A stretch of 64,000 nt of DNA from Sulfuricurvum sp. (lineage in GTDB: Bacteria; Campylobacterota; Campylobacteria; Campylobacterales; Sulfurimonadaceae): assembly GCA_028718525.1 (NCBI GenBank), contig JAQULP010000014.1, positions 1 to 64,000 of the forward strand, in the 5' to 3' direction. The translations under genes were made by a program, and so were the position numbers. Within the stretch, counting starts at the first letter, position 1. Every line of letters starts with the position of its first letter. This document shows positions 33,334-43,769 of this stretch, in pieces. Below the pieces are notes generated by a model. The model searched no databases. It saw only the letters and a program-made list of their open reading frames with translations, and was not told the origin of the DNA.

Positions 33334-34407
33334 TCAACCGATAGCATTCAACTCTTTTTCTTTAAGCTGCCCGCATGCGGCACTAATATCCAACCCTTTT
33401 GAATCGCGAATCGTGCACAAAACTCCGTGCTTGATCAGATATTCTTGAAACGCAACCATATCCTGGCGGCTCGGACGCTGATAATCGCTCCCCGGATACG
33501 GATTAAAATAGATTAAATTTACTTTCGCTTTGATCCCGTGCAACAGTTTGACCAGTTTTTTGGCTGAAGTGAGATCATCATTTTTATTTTTAATGACCAG
33601 ATATTCAAACATCACCCGCTTACGGGTATCGATCGGGAACCGCTTCACAGCATCAATAATTGAGGCGATATTGTATGCTTTATTCATCGGGATCAATTCG
33701 GTACGAAGTTCGTCGTCAACGGCGTGGAGGCTGATCGCGATATGCACCCCGAGATCCATCTCCCCAAGTTTGTCGATTTTTGTACTCAACCCGCTTGTCG
33801 AAACCGTTTGGCGTTTGCCTGAAATGGACAGCCCCTCTTCATCTTTGAGTATCGTAATCGCTTTGGCCAGATTATCCAAATTATCGAGCGGCTCTCCCAT
33901 CCCCATATAAACGATATTGAGGCGACGATGAGCGGCAAGATTGTTATCCATTTTCACCGCCAATACCTGAGCGACAATCTCCCCTGCGGTGAGGTCTCGG
34001 GTAAATCCCCCCTTTGCCGTCAGACAAAATGAACACCCTACTTTACACCCTACCTGTGTCGATACACAAACGGTAAAGCGCGCTTCATGCTCGATATTCC
34101 CCTCATCATCGATGCTTTCGTCTTTCATCTTGAGCCATACCGTCTCCACCGTTTTGCCGTCACTGAGTTCAAAAAGGTACTTGATCGTTCCATCGGAAGA
34201 GCACTCTTTTCGGGCAATTTTCAGCGGCATGATCTCGTACGTTTGAGCCAATTCTTCACGCATCGATTTGGGAAGGTTTGCCATCATTTCAAAAGTCATC
34301 GCATATTGATGATAGATCCATCCCCAAATTTGTTTAGCGCGAAATGAAGGTTTAACCATCCCCGCAAGTTCAGCTTTGGTGTAATCCAAAATACATTTTT
34401 TATCCAC
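33334..34407 (-). CDS. rlmN: 23S rRNA (adenine2503-C2)-methyltransferase RlmN
   Basis: Radical SAM motif [31 protein letters not shown]. Confidence 0.96.
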   Translation of the reverse strand: MDKKCILDYTKAELAGMVKPSFRAKQIWGWIYHQYAMTFEMMANLPKSMREELAQTYEIMPLKIARKECSSDGTIKYLFELSDGKTVETVWLKMKDESIDDEGNIEHEARFTVCVSTQVGCKVGCSFCLTAKGGFTRDLTAGEIVAQVLAVKMDNNLAAHRRLNIVYMGMGEPLDNLDNLAKAITILKDEEGLSISGKRQTVSTSGLSTKIDKLGEMDLGVHIAISLHAVDDELRTELIPMNKAYNIASIIDAVKRFPIDTRKRVMFEYLVIKNKNDDLTSAKKLVKLLHGIKAKVNLIYFNPYPGSDYQRPSRQDMVAFQEYLIKHGVLCTIRDSKGLDISAACGQLKEKELNAIG

Positions 34408-34936
34408 GGATCAACCCTTTTTCTTTCAAATGTTCTCGTAGCAGCACCTTGGCAAATCCGTGATTCGCGATAAAGTCACGATGTGCATTTGCATCACAGT
34501 AGTTGGTGATACAAAAAACACCTCCTGCCGGAATACCGAAAATCTGAGCTACCCGCATCACACTAAAAAATTCCATATTTTCAATCCCCAACCCCAATGC
34601 GCGAAACTGCCCCATCGCTTTTGCAGATGTCGTAATATAGTTCGAGGAGTTGACAATAACATCTTTCACCTGCTCTGTTTGTGCCGATACAACATTATCG
34701 ATAGGGGTATAGGCACTTTTGTCCAAAAAACCTAACTCAATGTTAGCTGCCGTTTTAGACGTGACAACCTCATGGATTTGATGTTCACCGTAACTTCCCG
34801 CACTCCCGACAAAGAGGAGAAATTCGGGTTTATTCACCAGACAGTGGCGGGTTAAATTGATTGCACTGTCAATCAGCCCTACTCCGACCGGTACTGCAAA
34901 ATCAAACGTCTCGTTATTGCCTGCACACAGTATCAT
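34400..34936 (-). CDS. Purine-nucleoside phosphorylase / nucleosidase family protein
   Basis: PNP_UDP-like: [33 protein letters not shown]. Confidence 0.7.
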   Translation of the reverse strand: MILCAGNNETFDFAVPVGVGLIDSAINLTRHCLVNKPEFLLFVGSAGSYGEHQIHEVVTSKTAANIELGFLDKSAYTPIDNVVSAQTEQVKDVIVNSSNYITTSAKAMGQFRALGLGIENMEFFSVMRVAQIFGIPAGGVFCITNYCDANAHRDFIANHGFAKVLLREHLKEKGLIRG

Positions 34937-35694
34937 AACCGTACCGGAATCCCGTTAGCGGAAAGATAGCGTTTCAAATCCATGATATCGATCTCTTTGT
35001 AGTGAAAAATACTGGCCGCCAATGCCGCATCGGCACCATGTTCAAACGCTTCTTTAATATGTTCCATTGTCCCGGCACCTCCACTGGCGATAACCGGTAC
35101 ATTGACGGCACGACTGATCTGTTCGGTAATGGAAAGATCAAATCCCGCTTTCGTTCCGTCCGCATCCATAGAAGTCAGGAGGATCTCGCCTGCTCCGCGG
35201 TCTACTGCCTCTTTTGCCCATGCCAAAGCATTAATACCCGTATCGACACGGCCGCCGTTGAGATAGACATTATACTGATCTCCCGTTTTTTTCACATCAA
35301 TGGCTACCACCATGCACTGAGAACCGAACCGTTTTGCCCCTTCATCGATCAACTCAGGACGTTTAATCGCAGCCGAGTTGACACTAACTTTGTCACATCC
35401 AACGGCTAATAAGCGATAAATATCATCAAGTTTACGGATACCTCCTCCGACGGTGAGGGGGATAAATACCTCTTTTGCCACTTGTTCGACAATATGGACA
35501 ATAGTATCCCGCTCCTCATGGGATGCGGTAATATCTAAAAAAGTGAGTTCGTCCGCCCCCTCTTCGTTATACCGTTTTGCCACTTCAACAGGATCTCCTG
35601 CATCCTTGAGCCCTACAAAATTCACCCCTTTGACCACCCGACCGTCTTTAACGTCCAGACACGGAATGATACGCTTTGCAAAAAAATTATCCAT
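34933..35694 (-). CDS. hisF: Imidazole glycerol phosphate synthase subunit HisF
   Basis: [46 protein letters not shown]. Confidence 0.98.
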   Translation of the reverse strand: MDNFFAKRIIPCLDVKDGRVVKGVNFVGLKDAGDPVEVAKRYNEEGADELTFLDITASHEERDTIVHIVEQVAKEVFIPLTVGGGIRKLDDIYRLLAVGCDKVSVNSAAIKRPELIDEGAKRFGSQCMVVAIDVKKTGDQYNVYLNGGRVDTGINALAWAKEAVDRGAGEILLTSMDADGTKAGFDLSITEQISRAVNVPVIASGGAGTMEHIKEAFEHGADAALAASIFHYKEIDIMDLKRYLSANGIPVRL

Positions 35695-35850
35695 TAGTTA
35701 CCTTTGGCACAATCATGACGAAAGTATAACCCCCATTACCAAAAGTAACGATAAAGGATCTAAATTGGCAACCTTCATTCAAAACATCTACAAACTGGCA
35801 TTTTTGTGATTTAATAGGGGATTAACACTTTATTGGGTACAATCAGACCA

Positions 35851-36630
35851 ATGCAAAAAGATCGTGCCGCCATAGCCAAAAAAAAGTTTGGCCAAAATTT
35901 TTTAAAAGATGAAGCTGTTTTAGCCCAAATCATCCAATCGATGCCCGATACTCCTCACCGTATCGCGGAAATCGGGCCTGGGTTAGGTGATTTAACTAAG
36001 TATTTAGTTGATGTCAAAAGTGTCACCGCTTTTGAGGTCGATACCGACTTGTGCAAGCATTTGGAGCACCAATTTGCCGATGCCATCGCTACCAATGTCC
36101 TGACCCTCCGTTGCGGAGATGTTCTGGAACATTGGAAGAGTGAGCTTTTGGATGAACCGTACGATTTAGTGGCAAATCTGCCTTACTATATCGCTACAAA
36201 TATTATCCTCAAAGCCCTCGCCGATCCGGCGTGCCGAAACTTGCTTGTCATGATACAGCGTGAAGTAGCTGAGAAATTCTCAGCCGCACCCGGTGAGAGA
36301 GCTTTTGGAGCGTTAAGCGTTATTACGCAAAGTGTGGGAGAGGCGGAGATCGTCTTACATGTCCCCCCTAGCGCATTTGAACCTGCCCCAAAAGTCGATT
36401 CGTCCGTACTGCTCATTTCAAAACGGTCAAATCGTAATGATGAAGGGTTTGAAGATTTTTTGCGAACGGCCTTTACACAGCCACGTAAAACCCTTCACAA
36501 AAATCTAACCGGACGCTATGATGGTTCTCTTCTGATTCAAGCCTATGAAACGCTTGGATTGGATCGTACCATCCGACCTCATCAGCTTTGCACTTCTGAC
36601 TATCACCGGCTCTATGCCCTTATTCACTAA
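35851..36630 (+). CDS. rsmA: 16S rRNA (adenine1518/1519) dimethyltransferase
   Basis: KKFGQNFLKDEAV, IAEIGPGLGDLTKYL, VANLPYYIATNII; ATG at 35851 preferred. Confidence 0.97.
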   Translation: MQKDRAAIAKKKFGQNFLKDEAVLAQIIQSMPDTPHRIAEIGPGLGDLTKYLVDVKSVTAFEVDTDLCKHLEHQFADAIATNVLTLRCGDVLEHWKSELLDEPYDLVANLPYYIATNIILKALADPACRNLLVMIQREVAEKFSAAPGERAFGALSVITQSVGEAEIVLHVPPSAFEPAPKVDSSVLLISKRSNRNDEGFEDFLRTAFTQPRKTLHKNLTGRYDGSLLIQAYETLGLDRTIRPHQLCTSDYHRLYALIH

Positions 36631-36776
36631 AAGTTCTTCTGTTGCGTTAGCGTAAACGCTATCCGTCAAAGAACTACAACTCACCTCACGATGAGTCGGG
36701 TAAGGGATTCAGAGCATCCGAATACAACCGAACTAAACGTTTAAACTACATATACTATATTAGAGAAGGAAATTTT

Positions 36777-38900
36777 ATGTCCGATGAACAAATCGAGCCG
36801 CAAACACAACCTCAAGGGGAAAACCGTCAGCGTCGAAACAATCGAAGACCATTTCGAAGCCGAAACAATGCTGCTTCAGGTACCGAAGGGAATATAGCCG
36901 AAACAGCCAGTGGCGATGTACGTGAAGACAACCGTCCTCCGCGCAATGATAACCGTCCTCCGCGTCAGGACAACCGCCCTCCGCGCAATGATAACCGTCC
37001 TCCGCGTCAGGACAACCGCCCTCCACGCAATGATAATCGACCGCAACGCAATGAACGTCCTGAAAATTCAGACAATACCGCGGTCGATGCCGAACCAAAC
37101 CGCGGAGGACGTGAGCGCGGGCGTGGGGGACGCCGCGGTGCTCCAAGTGCTCCGATTGACAGCAATCTTCGCGATTTTGTGGTTAAAAACCAAGATGCCC
37201 ATAAAAATCGTCTCAATCCCCATTTTAAACTTAATCTCGAAAGCAATGACAAAGTGCGTATTACCCCGTTAGGGGGGCTCGGAGAGATTGGCGGAAACAT
37301 TACCGTTATAGAGACAGAACATGAAGCAATCGTCATCGATATCGGGATGAGTTTTCCGGATGAAGAGATGCACGGTGTTGATATCCTTGTTCCGGATTTC
37401 ACCTATTTGCGCGAAATACGTAAAAAAATTGTTGCCGTTATAATCACCCATGCTCACGAAGACCATATCGGAGGGGTTCCGTATCTGTTTAAAGAGATGC
37501 AATTTCCTATTTACGGAACTCCGTTGCCGCTTGCCATGATCGGCAATAAATTTGATGAACATCATATGCGTGATTTCCGCCGCTACTTTAATCCGATCGT
37601 TAAGCGTCAGGTTTATCGTATCGGGAATGATTTTGACATCGAATGGATGCATATGACCCACTCGATTATTGATTCATCCTCACTGGCAATCACGACAAAA
37701 GCCGGTACGATTATCCACACCGGCGATTTCAAAATCGACCATACGCCGGTTGACGGGTATACGGCGGATCTTCATCGTCTTGCCCACTACGGTGAAAAAG
37801 GGGTTTTATGTCTCCTCAGCGATTCAACGAATTCCTATAACAAAGAGTGGACGCCGAGTGAACTTACCGTTGCACCTGGATTTGATCGTATTTTCTCCAA
37901 AGCAGAGGGTCGTATCATCATGTCGACCTTCAGTTCAAATATTCACCGCGTCTACCAAGCCATCCAATACGGTCTCAAATATAACCGTAAAGTCTGCGTC
38001 ATCGGCCGGTCCATGGAACGTAACCTCGAAGTGTGTATGCAATACGATTACATCAAGCTCCCTAAAAATATCTTCATTGATGCCGAAGAGGCCAATCGCA
38101 TGAGCGATAAAGATGTTCTCATCGTCACGACCGGAAGTCAGGGGGAACCGAGTTCGGCCCTTTTCCGTATGGCAATCGGCGAGCATCGCCATATCAAAAT
38201 TAAACCAACCGATATGATCGTCCTCTCCGCACGTGCGATTCCTGGTAACGAAGGATCTATTTCCGGTATGCTCAACTATCTTCAACGTGCAGGTGCACGT
38301 GTCGCAAATGACCGGGATATCCACGTGTCGGGACACGCCAGCATGGAGGAGCAAAAGTTGATGCTTCGCCTTACCAATCCTAAGTTTTTCCTCCCTGTTC
38401 ACGGAGAATATAACCATATCATGAAACATAAAGAGACTGCTGTAAGCTGCGGTGTTCCCGAACGCAACATTCTCTTGATGAGTGACGGTGACTGCATCGA
38501 AGTTAATACCAAAATGATGCGCAAAGCCAAAACCGTTAAAACGGGTAAAACCTACATCGATAACCAGAACAATCATCAGATTGAAGATGACATTGTTATC
38601 GATCGCCAAAAAATGGCATCAGAAGGGATGGTTATGTTGGTTGCGCAAGTCAGCTCAGCCGATTCACATCTCCTCTCCAAACCTTTGGTAACGAGTTTCG
38701 GTCTTGTAGCTGACCGCCACGATAAAGCTTTCGCTGCAGAAATGGAAGATGTTCTCGAACATTTCCTCGTAAACCTCAAGCCGGGTCTCATCGAGAATCC
38801 AAAAGCGCTGGAAAATGATTTACGCCAAGTCGTTCGTAAACATATTTACCGCAAAATGAAAAAATATCCTCTGATCGTTCCGCACGTATTCGTTATGTAA
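36777..38900 (+). CDS. rnj: Ribonuclease J with Arg/Asn/Pro-rich N-terminal extension
   Basis: Metallo-beta-lactamase HAHEDHIGG, TGDFKIDHTPVDG, SGHASMEEQKLMLRLTNPKFFLPVHGEY. Confidence 0.97.
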   Translation: MSDEQIEPQTQPQGENRQRRNNRRPFRSRNNAASGTEGNIAETASGDVREDNRPPRNDNRPPRQDNRPPRNDNRPPRQDNRPPRNDNRPQRNERPENSDNTAVDAEPNRGGRERGRGGRRGAPSAPIDSNLRDFVVKNQDAHKNRLNPHFKLNLESNDKVRITPLGGLGEIGGNITVIETEHEAIVIDIGMSFPDEEMHGVDILVPDFTYLREIRKKIVAVIITHAHEDHIGGVPYLFKEMQFPIYGTPLPLAMIGNKFDEHHMRDFRRYFNPIVKRQVYRIGNDFDIEWMHMTHSIIDSSSLAITTKAGTIIHTGDFKIDHTPVDGYTADLHRLAHYGEKGVLCLLSDSTNSYNKEWTPSELTVAPGFDRIFSKAEGRIIMSTFSSNIHRVYQAIQYGLKYNRKVCVIGRSMERNLEVCMQYDYIKLPKNIFIDAEEANRMSDKDVLIVTTGSQGEPSSALFRMAIGEHRHIKIKPTDMIVLSARAIPGNEGSISGMLNYLQRAGARVANDRDIHVSGHASMEEQKLMLRLTNPKFFLPVHGEYNHIMKHKETAVSCGVPERNILLMSDGDCIEVNTKMMRKAKTVKTGKTYIDNQNNHQIEDDIVIDRQKMASEGMVMLVAQVSSADSHLLSKPLVTSFGLVADRHDKAFAAEMEDVLEHFLVNLKPGLIENPKALENDLRQVVRKHIYRKMKKYPLIVPHVFVM
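36927..37052 (+). repeat. Six 21-bp tandem coding repeats (DNRPPRN/DNRPPRQ)
   Basis: Direct reading: gacaaccgtcctccgcgcaat x6 with minor variants, in frame in rnj. Confidence 0.95.
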
Positions 38901-38929
38901 GGTGTGCTTCGCACCCCTTACCCTTTTTA
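38899..38929 (+). terminator. Candidate rho-independent terminator of rnj
   Basis: AAGG-T-GTGC TTC GCAC-C-CCTT stem followed by CCCTTTTT. Confidence 0.6.
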
Positions 38930-38969
38930 AACTCTTCTTCGCTATACTCTCCCAAACTCTAAAAAAGAT

Positions 38970-39602
38970 TTGCCCATGAAAGTAACCTTGCAACACCATA
39001 CTCCCTTAGTAATCTGCTCCGATGCCATCCGCACCTGTTGGCAAAGTTTTGATAAAAGCGATAACGGCGGCGAAAAAGACCGTGAGCTCATCGATCGCGT
39101 CGGAAATAAATTCAAACACGCTTCTACATTAGAACATATCACTTATAACTTCTATATCGAAGGGATCAGCCGCGCACTGCTTCAAGAACTCGCTCGTCAC
39201 CGAATGGCGAGTCTATCGGTCAAAAGTACCCGCTATACCCTCAAAGAGCTTAAAGACGAAGAACCCTTTAGTATTGACCATAAAGAGCGTGCGGAGAAAT
39301 ATCTGATTATGACCGATGTCCAAATGGTCGATGAAATGAGTATCCTGGCCCTTGAAAATCTTCGTGGCGTATTGGCAGCGGGGATCAGTAATGACCGTGC
39401 CAAATACTGCCTTCCGGAAAGTTATAAGACCGAACTTGCATGGTCGATCAATGCACGAAGTTTGCAAAACTTCATCTCTCTACGCAGTGACAAATCGGCA
39501 TTATGGGAGATACGCGATTTAGCCCGTGCGGTGTATAACGCGCTTCCGGAAGATCACCGTTATCTGTTTGAAAATTCGCTAAAAGAGGAACACCTATCAT
39601 GA
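38970..39602 (+). CDS. thyX: FAD-dependent thymidylate synthase ThyX
   Basis: ThyX motif RHRMASLSVKSTRY. Confidence 0.96.
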   Translation: MPMKVTLQHHTPLVICSDAIRTCWQSFDKSDNGGEKDRELIDRVGNKFKHASTLEHITYNFYIEGISRALLQELARHRMASLSVKSTRYTLKELKDEEPFSIDHKERAEKYLIMTDVQMVDEMSILALENLRGVLAAGISNDRAKYCLPESYKTELAWSINARSLQNFISLRSDKSALWEIRDLARAVYNALPEDHRYLFENSLKEEHLS

Positions 39603-39841
39603 AAAAAACTCTACTACTTGGTGTCATTGCCGCAATATTTCTCGTTAGCGGATGCGCTGAAAAAGAATTTACCTTTAATGGGATGATATGTCCTGCAGGG
39701 ACAAGCGAAGAACGGATACGGGCTGATTTTGCCGAATGTAAATATTATGACCTTGAAGCAGCCACAAAAGCATCACGAGCACCGATTACTATTGAATGTA
39801 AAAAATGTTTAGAAAACAAAGGGTACAAAATCGAACAATAG
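39599..39841 (+). CDS. Small lipoprotein, hypothetical
   Basis: MKKTLLLGVIAAIFLVSGCAEK lipobox; overlaps thyX stop. Confidence 0.75.
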   Translation: MKKTLLLGVIAAIFLVSGCAEKEFTFNGMICPAGTSEERIRADFAECKYYDLEAATKASRAPITIECKKCLENKGYKIEQ

Positions 39842-39896
39842 ATCGTTCTTAGAACGGTTTATGATTGCCTAGAAAGTGTTAGAGAGAAGAGAGGAG

Positions 39897-39918
39897 CTTC
39901 AGGGGAAATTCCCTGAAG
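39897..39918. terminator. Hairpin between convergent lipoprotein and rplT genes
   Basis: CTTCAGGG gaaatt CCCTGAAG perfect 8-bp stem; weak U tract. Confidence 0.45.
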
Positions 39919-39927
39919 TGTTTAGAA

Positions 39928-40281
39928 TTATAGTGCTGCTTTAGCTTGTGCAGTGAGGGCAGTAAATGCCGCTGCATCGTTCATAGCCATGTCAGCAAGG
40001 ATTTTGCGATCAAGTTCGATGTTGGCACGTTTAAGGCCGTTCATGAATACTGAATAGCTCATTCCGTTTAGGCGGCATGCCGCATTGATACGGATAATCC
40101 ACAATTTACGGAATTCACGTTTTTTCTGTTTACGGTCACGGAACGCGTATACGAGTGAGCGCTCGAGTTGCTCTTTCGCTTTACGGAAATGTTTGTGACG
40201 AGCACTGTAGAAACCACGTGCGAGTTTCAATACTTTTTTATGACGTCTGCGTCTTACGACACCAGTTTTTACTCTTGGCAT
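39928..40281 (-). CDS. rplT: 50S ribosomal protein L20
   Basis: [38 protein letters not shown]. Confidence 0.99.
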   Translation of the reverse strand: MPRVKTGVVRRRRHKKVLKLARGFYSARHKHFRKAKEQLERSLVYAFRDRKQKKREFRKLWIIRINAACRLNGMSYSVFMNGLKRANIELDRKILADMAMNDAAAFTALTAQAKAAL

Positions 40282-40376
40282 TATTTTCCTTTCTTTACCC
40301 GGTGCATCTCAATCTTAATGACGGGGTGCCGCTTTGCGGACTTGCCCAGCGTTATGCTGGAGGGGTTGGTAGATTA

Positions 40377-40571
40377 TTAGTCTACGATCATCTTTTTGAT
40401 AGCTTTGACATCTACGTTAGCAACCACTTTAGGGGTGTTTTGCTTGCGTCGAGTTCCAGCATCTTGTTTTGTCAAAATGTGGCTGCGGAATGCTGTACCA
40501 CGTTTGATCTGACCATTTTTTTTCACTTTAAAGCGCTTAACAGCACCTTTAACCGATTTCATTTTTGGCAT
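40377..40571 (-). CDS. rpmI: 50S ribosomal protein L35
   Basis: [36 protein letters not shown]. Confidence 0.98.
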   Translation of the reverse strand: MPKMKSVKGAVKRFKVKKNGQIKRGTAFRSHILTKQDAGTRRKQNTPKVVANVDVKAIKKMIVD

Positions 40572-40703
40572 CGACTTGATCCTTTCGCAAAAAATTCTCT
40601 AAACGAGAGGCGGATTATACCATAAAAAAACTTTTTATTTAATTTATACGAAACTGCTGAGATTATCTTTGAGACTATAGAGGTCAGATGAAGAAGATTG
40701 TAC

Positions 40704-40745
40704 GCATCAATACGTCAATAAGCAGAGTGTTTATTGACGCAATGC
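40704..40745 (-). promoter_or_regulatory. Stem-loop between infC and rpmI
   Basis: CGTCAATAA (40713-40721) / TTATTGACG (40731-40739) perfect 9-bp inverted repeat plus outer GCAT/ATGC. Confidence 0.5.
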
Positions 40746-40756
40746 AAAAGAAACTA

Positions 40757-41287
40757 TTATTTTTTATCGTCTTTTTTCGGATGGATCATCATATTACAAT
40801 AGCGCCCTTCCATAGCCGGTGCCTTATACATGGTTCCCACATCTTCAACCATAGGCCAAACTCGTTGCAATACAGCAACAGCCGATTCAGGATGCGCCAT
40901 TTCACGTCCGCGTAAAAATACACGGAAATGGACATGTTTCCCCTCTTCGAGAAATTCTCGCGCATGCTTTACTTTGTATCCGATATCATTATCCGCAATT
41001 TTAACCGACAGTTTGATCTCTTTGACTTCAACTTTTGTCTGCTTCTTACGCGCCTCTTTTTTCTTTTTCTCTTCTTGGTAATGAAACTTACCGTAGTCCA
41101 TGATTTTTGCGACAGGGGGCTTCGCATCCGGAGAGATAAGAACTAAATCCAGTCCCATTTCGTTTGCTTTGTTCATCGCTTCATTAATCGAAACGATACC
41201 TAATGCTTCACCGCCGTCTACGACACAGCGTACTTCAGGGACCCTGATATCTTCGTTCATCAGGACTCGGTCTTGTTTTTTAATCAA
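40757..41287 (-). CDS. infC: Translation initiation factor IF-3 (non-ATG start)
   Basis: [51 protein letters not shown]; upstream codons are TTG (41287) and ATT (41284), first ATG only at MNEDI. Confidence 0.96.
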   Translation of the reverse strand: MIKKQDRVLMNEDIRVPEVRCVVDGGEALGIVSINEAMNKANEMGLDLVLISPDAKPPVAKIMDYGKFHYQEEKKKKEARKKQTKVEVKEIKLSVKIADNDIGYKVKHAREFLEEGKHVHFRVFLRGREMAHPESAVAVLQRVWPMVEDVGTMYKAPAMEGRYCNMMIHPKKDDKK

Positions 41288-43092
41288 AAATGTACCTCAT
41301 TAATTTGTTGTTTTACCTGTGCTAGGAACTCTTCTTCGCCCAGATTATATTGTTCACGCTTGCGTCGATCACGCACCGCGATACTTTTGTTGGTTACCTC
41401 TTCATCGCCTAACACGATAATCAGAGGCACACGTCCTTTTTCCGCTGTACGGATACGCTTATTTAAACTTTCATTTTTATCGAAAATTTCAAAATCGGCA
41501 CCTAAATCAATTAATTTAGCGCCCAATTCACGTGCGTAAGCTTCGTGTGCAGGGGCAATCGGAACGATTGCAACCTGCGTCGGAGCGATAAACATCGGAA
41601 ACTCCCCAGCGTAATGCTCCGTCAATATACCAACAAATCGCTCAAACGAACCTAAAATGGCACGATGAATCATCACCGGTTGTATTTTTACGTTCTCTTC
41701 ACCGTTATATTCCAGTTCAAAACGCGCCGGAAGATTGAAATCGAGCTGAATGGTTCCACACTGCCATTCACGCCCGATAGCATCGGTAATTTTAATGTCG
41801 ATTTTTGGACCGTAAAACGCTCCGCCCCCCTCATCAATTTCATAAGAGAGGTTGTTTTTATCCATAGCCGTTTTCAAGGCGTTGGTAGAAATCTCCCAAA
41901 CCGCGTCATCTCCGACCGCTTTTTCCGGTTTCGTCGAAATCATCATTTTATAGTTAAACTCAAATGTTTTCATGATTTTATCAACGAAATCGACGACTTC
42001 GATGATTTGCTGCTCAATCTGATCGGCAGTACAAAATATGTGGGCATCGTCTTGGGTAAATTCACGGACACGGAACAAGCCGTGAAGCGCTCCCGTCATC
42101 TCATGACGGTGAACGACCCCGTATTCGAAATATTTGAGCGGAAGATCACGGTAGGAGTGCAGATCATGCTCGTACACTTTGATATGCCCGACGCAGTTCA
42201 TCGGTTTTACTCCGAATTCAAGCTCATCGATATTGGTAAAATACATGTTTTCGCCGTAATTTTGATAATGGCCCGATACTTTCCACAAATCGGAACGAAG
42301 CATCTCCGGGCCGCGAACCGGCTCATAGCCCCGTTTTCGGTGGGCTTTGAAAAGGAGCTGCTCAAGACGTGAACGCATACGGGCACCGGCAGGGAGCCAA
42401 ATCGGGAATCCGGCCCCAACTTCTTCACGGAACGTGAAAAGCTTCATTTCGGCACCGATTTTGCGGTGATCCCGTTTTTCGGCTTCTGCCATTTGGTCAA
42501 GATACGCTTTTAGTGACTCTTTATCGGCAAACGCAATTCCGTAAATACGGGTAAGCATCTCATTTTTGCTATCTCCCCCTAAATAAGCACCCGAAATTTT
42601 TGTCAGCTTAAAATAACGGAGAAATCCGACACTTGGCAAGTGTGGACCACGGCAAAGATCTTCAAAATTTCCTTGTTTATAAATGGAAACCGTATCACTT
42701 GGAATACGATCCATGACCGCTTGCTTAAGATGATCCCCCGCAAATTTACTGCGCGCCTCATCTTTGGTAATTTCATACCGCTCAATTTTTTCTTTGCCTT
42801 TGGCAATATCAAGCATTTTCTTTTCAATCGTTTTAAGATCTTCTTCGCCAAGCGTTTCATTGACTTTGAAATCGTAGTAGAACCCCTCTTTTACGGTTGG
42901 TCCCACAAAAAATTTCGCATCGGTATAAAGAGCTTTTATCGCCTCGGCCATTAAATGGGCGCATGAGTGACGAATCACTTCCAACGCCTCCGGTGAATTA
43001 TCATAAGCGATCTCATCACCCGTAATTCCAAGAGCCCCGGCGGTTTGTAAATCAACTATTTGATCGTTGTGTTTGATCGCAATAATATCCAT
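41284..43092 (-). CDS. thrS: Threonyl-tRNA synthetase
   Basis: Class II aa[46 protein letters not shown]. Confidence 0.98.
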   Translation of the reverse strand: MDIIAIKHNDQIVDLQTAGALGITGDEIAYDNSPEALEVIRHSCAHLMAEAIKALYTDAKFFVGPTVKEGFYYDFKVNETLGEEDLKTIEKKMLDIAKGKEKIERYEITKDEARSKFAGDHLKQAVMDRIPSDTVSIYKQGNFEDLCRGPHLPSVGFLRYFKLTKISGAYLGGDSKNEMLTRIYGIAFADKESLKAYLDQMAEAEKRDHRKIGAEMKLFTFREEVGAGFPIWLPAGARMRSRLEQLLFKAHRKRGYEPVRGPEMLRSDLWKVSGHYQNYGENMYFTNIDELEFGVKPMNCVGHIKVYEHDLHSYRDLPLKYFEYGVVHRHEMTGALHGLFRVREFTQDDAHIFCTADQIEQQIIEVVDFVDKIMKTFEFNYKMMISTKPEKAVGDDAVWEISTNALKTAMDKNNLSYEIDEGGGAFYGPKIDIKITDAIGREWQCGTIQLDFNLPARFELEYNGEENVKIQPVMIHRAILGSFERFVGILTEHYAGEFPMFIAPTQVAIVPIAPAHEAYARELGAKLIDLGADFEIFDKNESLNKRIRTAEKGRVPLIIVLGDEEVTNKSIAVRDRRKREQYNLGEEEFLAQVKQQINEVHF

Positions 43093-43198
43093 AAGGGTAT
43101 GCCTCGTTTGAGAAAATATCGCGGATTATACGGAATTGTTGATTGGTTTACGATTAAAAAATGAAAGTGATGTAATTTTTGAGGGAAAAAAGTGGAAA

Positions 43199-43274
43199 TG
43201 GTGGTCCCAACAGGACTCGAACCTGTGACCACTACCTTGTCGAGGTAGTGCTCTACCAACTGAGCTATAAGACC
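43199..43274 (-). tRNA. tRNA-Val (anticodon GAC), CCA encoded
   Basis: Minus-strand cloverleaf: acceptor GGTCTTA/TGGGACC, D arm GCTCAGTTGGTAGAGC, anticodon stem CTACC/GGTAG with loop TCGACAA, T arm ACAGG TTCGAGT CCTGT, ACCA. Confidence 0.93.
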
Positions 43275-43325
43275 ACTAACTTAATGAAAGAGCGAAATTA
43301 TATCCATGCAGAAGTTAAAAGTCAC

Positions 43326-43769
43326 TTAACTTTTGCATGTATTCGGACGAAAATTTAAAATAATCAACCAAATAACGGCTAAATCGATCATAACATCGGC
43401 AAAATTGAAAACAGCAAAGTCAAATCCGCAATGCCAATAGACATAGTCAACAACACCGCCGTGAATAAAACGGTCATATATGTTCGAGAACCCAGCCCCG
43501 ATAAGGATCCCTACCGGGAGGATATAGCACCCTTTTCGCAAATTTAAAACATATCCGATTACACCGGCCAAAAGGGCTAACTGTATCCATTTAAGCCCCT
43601 CTTCCAAAAAGGCAAACATTGAAAATGCCACCCCTTTATTGTAAACCAAAATGAGATCAATACAATCGGTATAATGGCGAAAACCTTCAACAAATAGCAG
43701 TTTAATATTCTGATCTATAATGAAAATACCGGCAGCGGCCAGCACCAAAATCACTAATGATTTAAGCAT
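43326..43769 (-). CDS. lspA: Lipoprotein signal peptidase
   Basis: [49 protein letters not shown]. Confidence 0.96.
   Translation of the reverse strand: MLKSLVILVLAAAGIFIIDQNIKLLFVEGFRHYTDCIDLILVYNKGVAFSMFAFLEEGLKWIQLALLAGVIGYVLNLRKGCYILPVGILIGAGFSNIYDRFIHGGVVDYVYWHCGFDFAVFNFADVMIDLAVIWLIILNFRPNTCKS

Noticed and set aside
36927-37052. CRISPR-like regular repeats
   Set aside because: Units are directly adjacent with no spacers and are in-frame coding repeats of rnj.
36910-37272. Overlapping ORFs in alternative frames over the rnj repeats
   Set aside because: Produced by the 21-bp repeat periodicity keeping all frames open; the RNase J frame continues into a known domain.
37935-38609. 224-aa ORF antisense to rnj
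   Set aside because: Shadow ORF fully inside conserved RNase J coding sequence; no domain-like motifs.
41665-42372. 235-aa ORF antisense to thrS
   Set aside because: Shadow ORF opposite a strongly conserved gene; composition (Phe/Ile/Arg-rich) typical of antisense frames.
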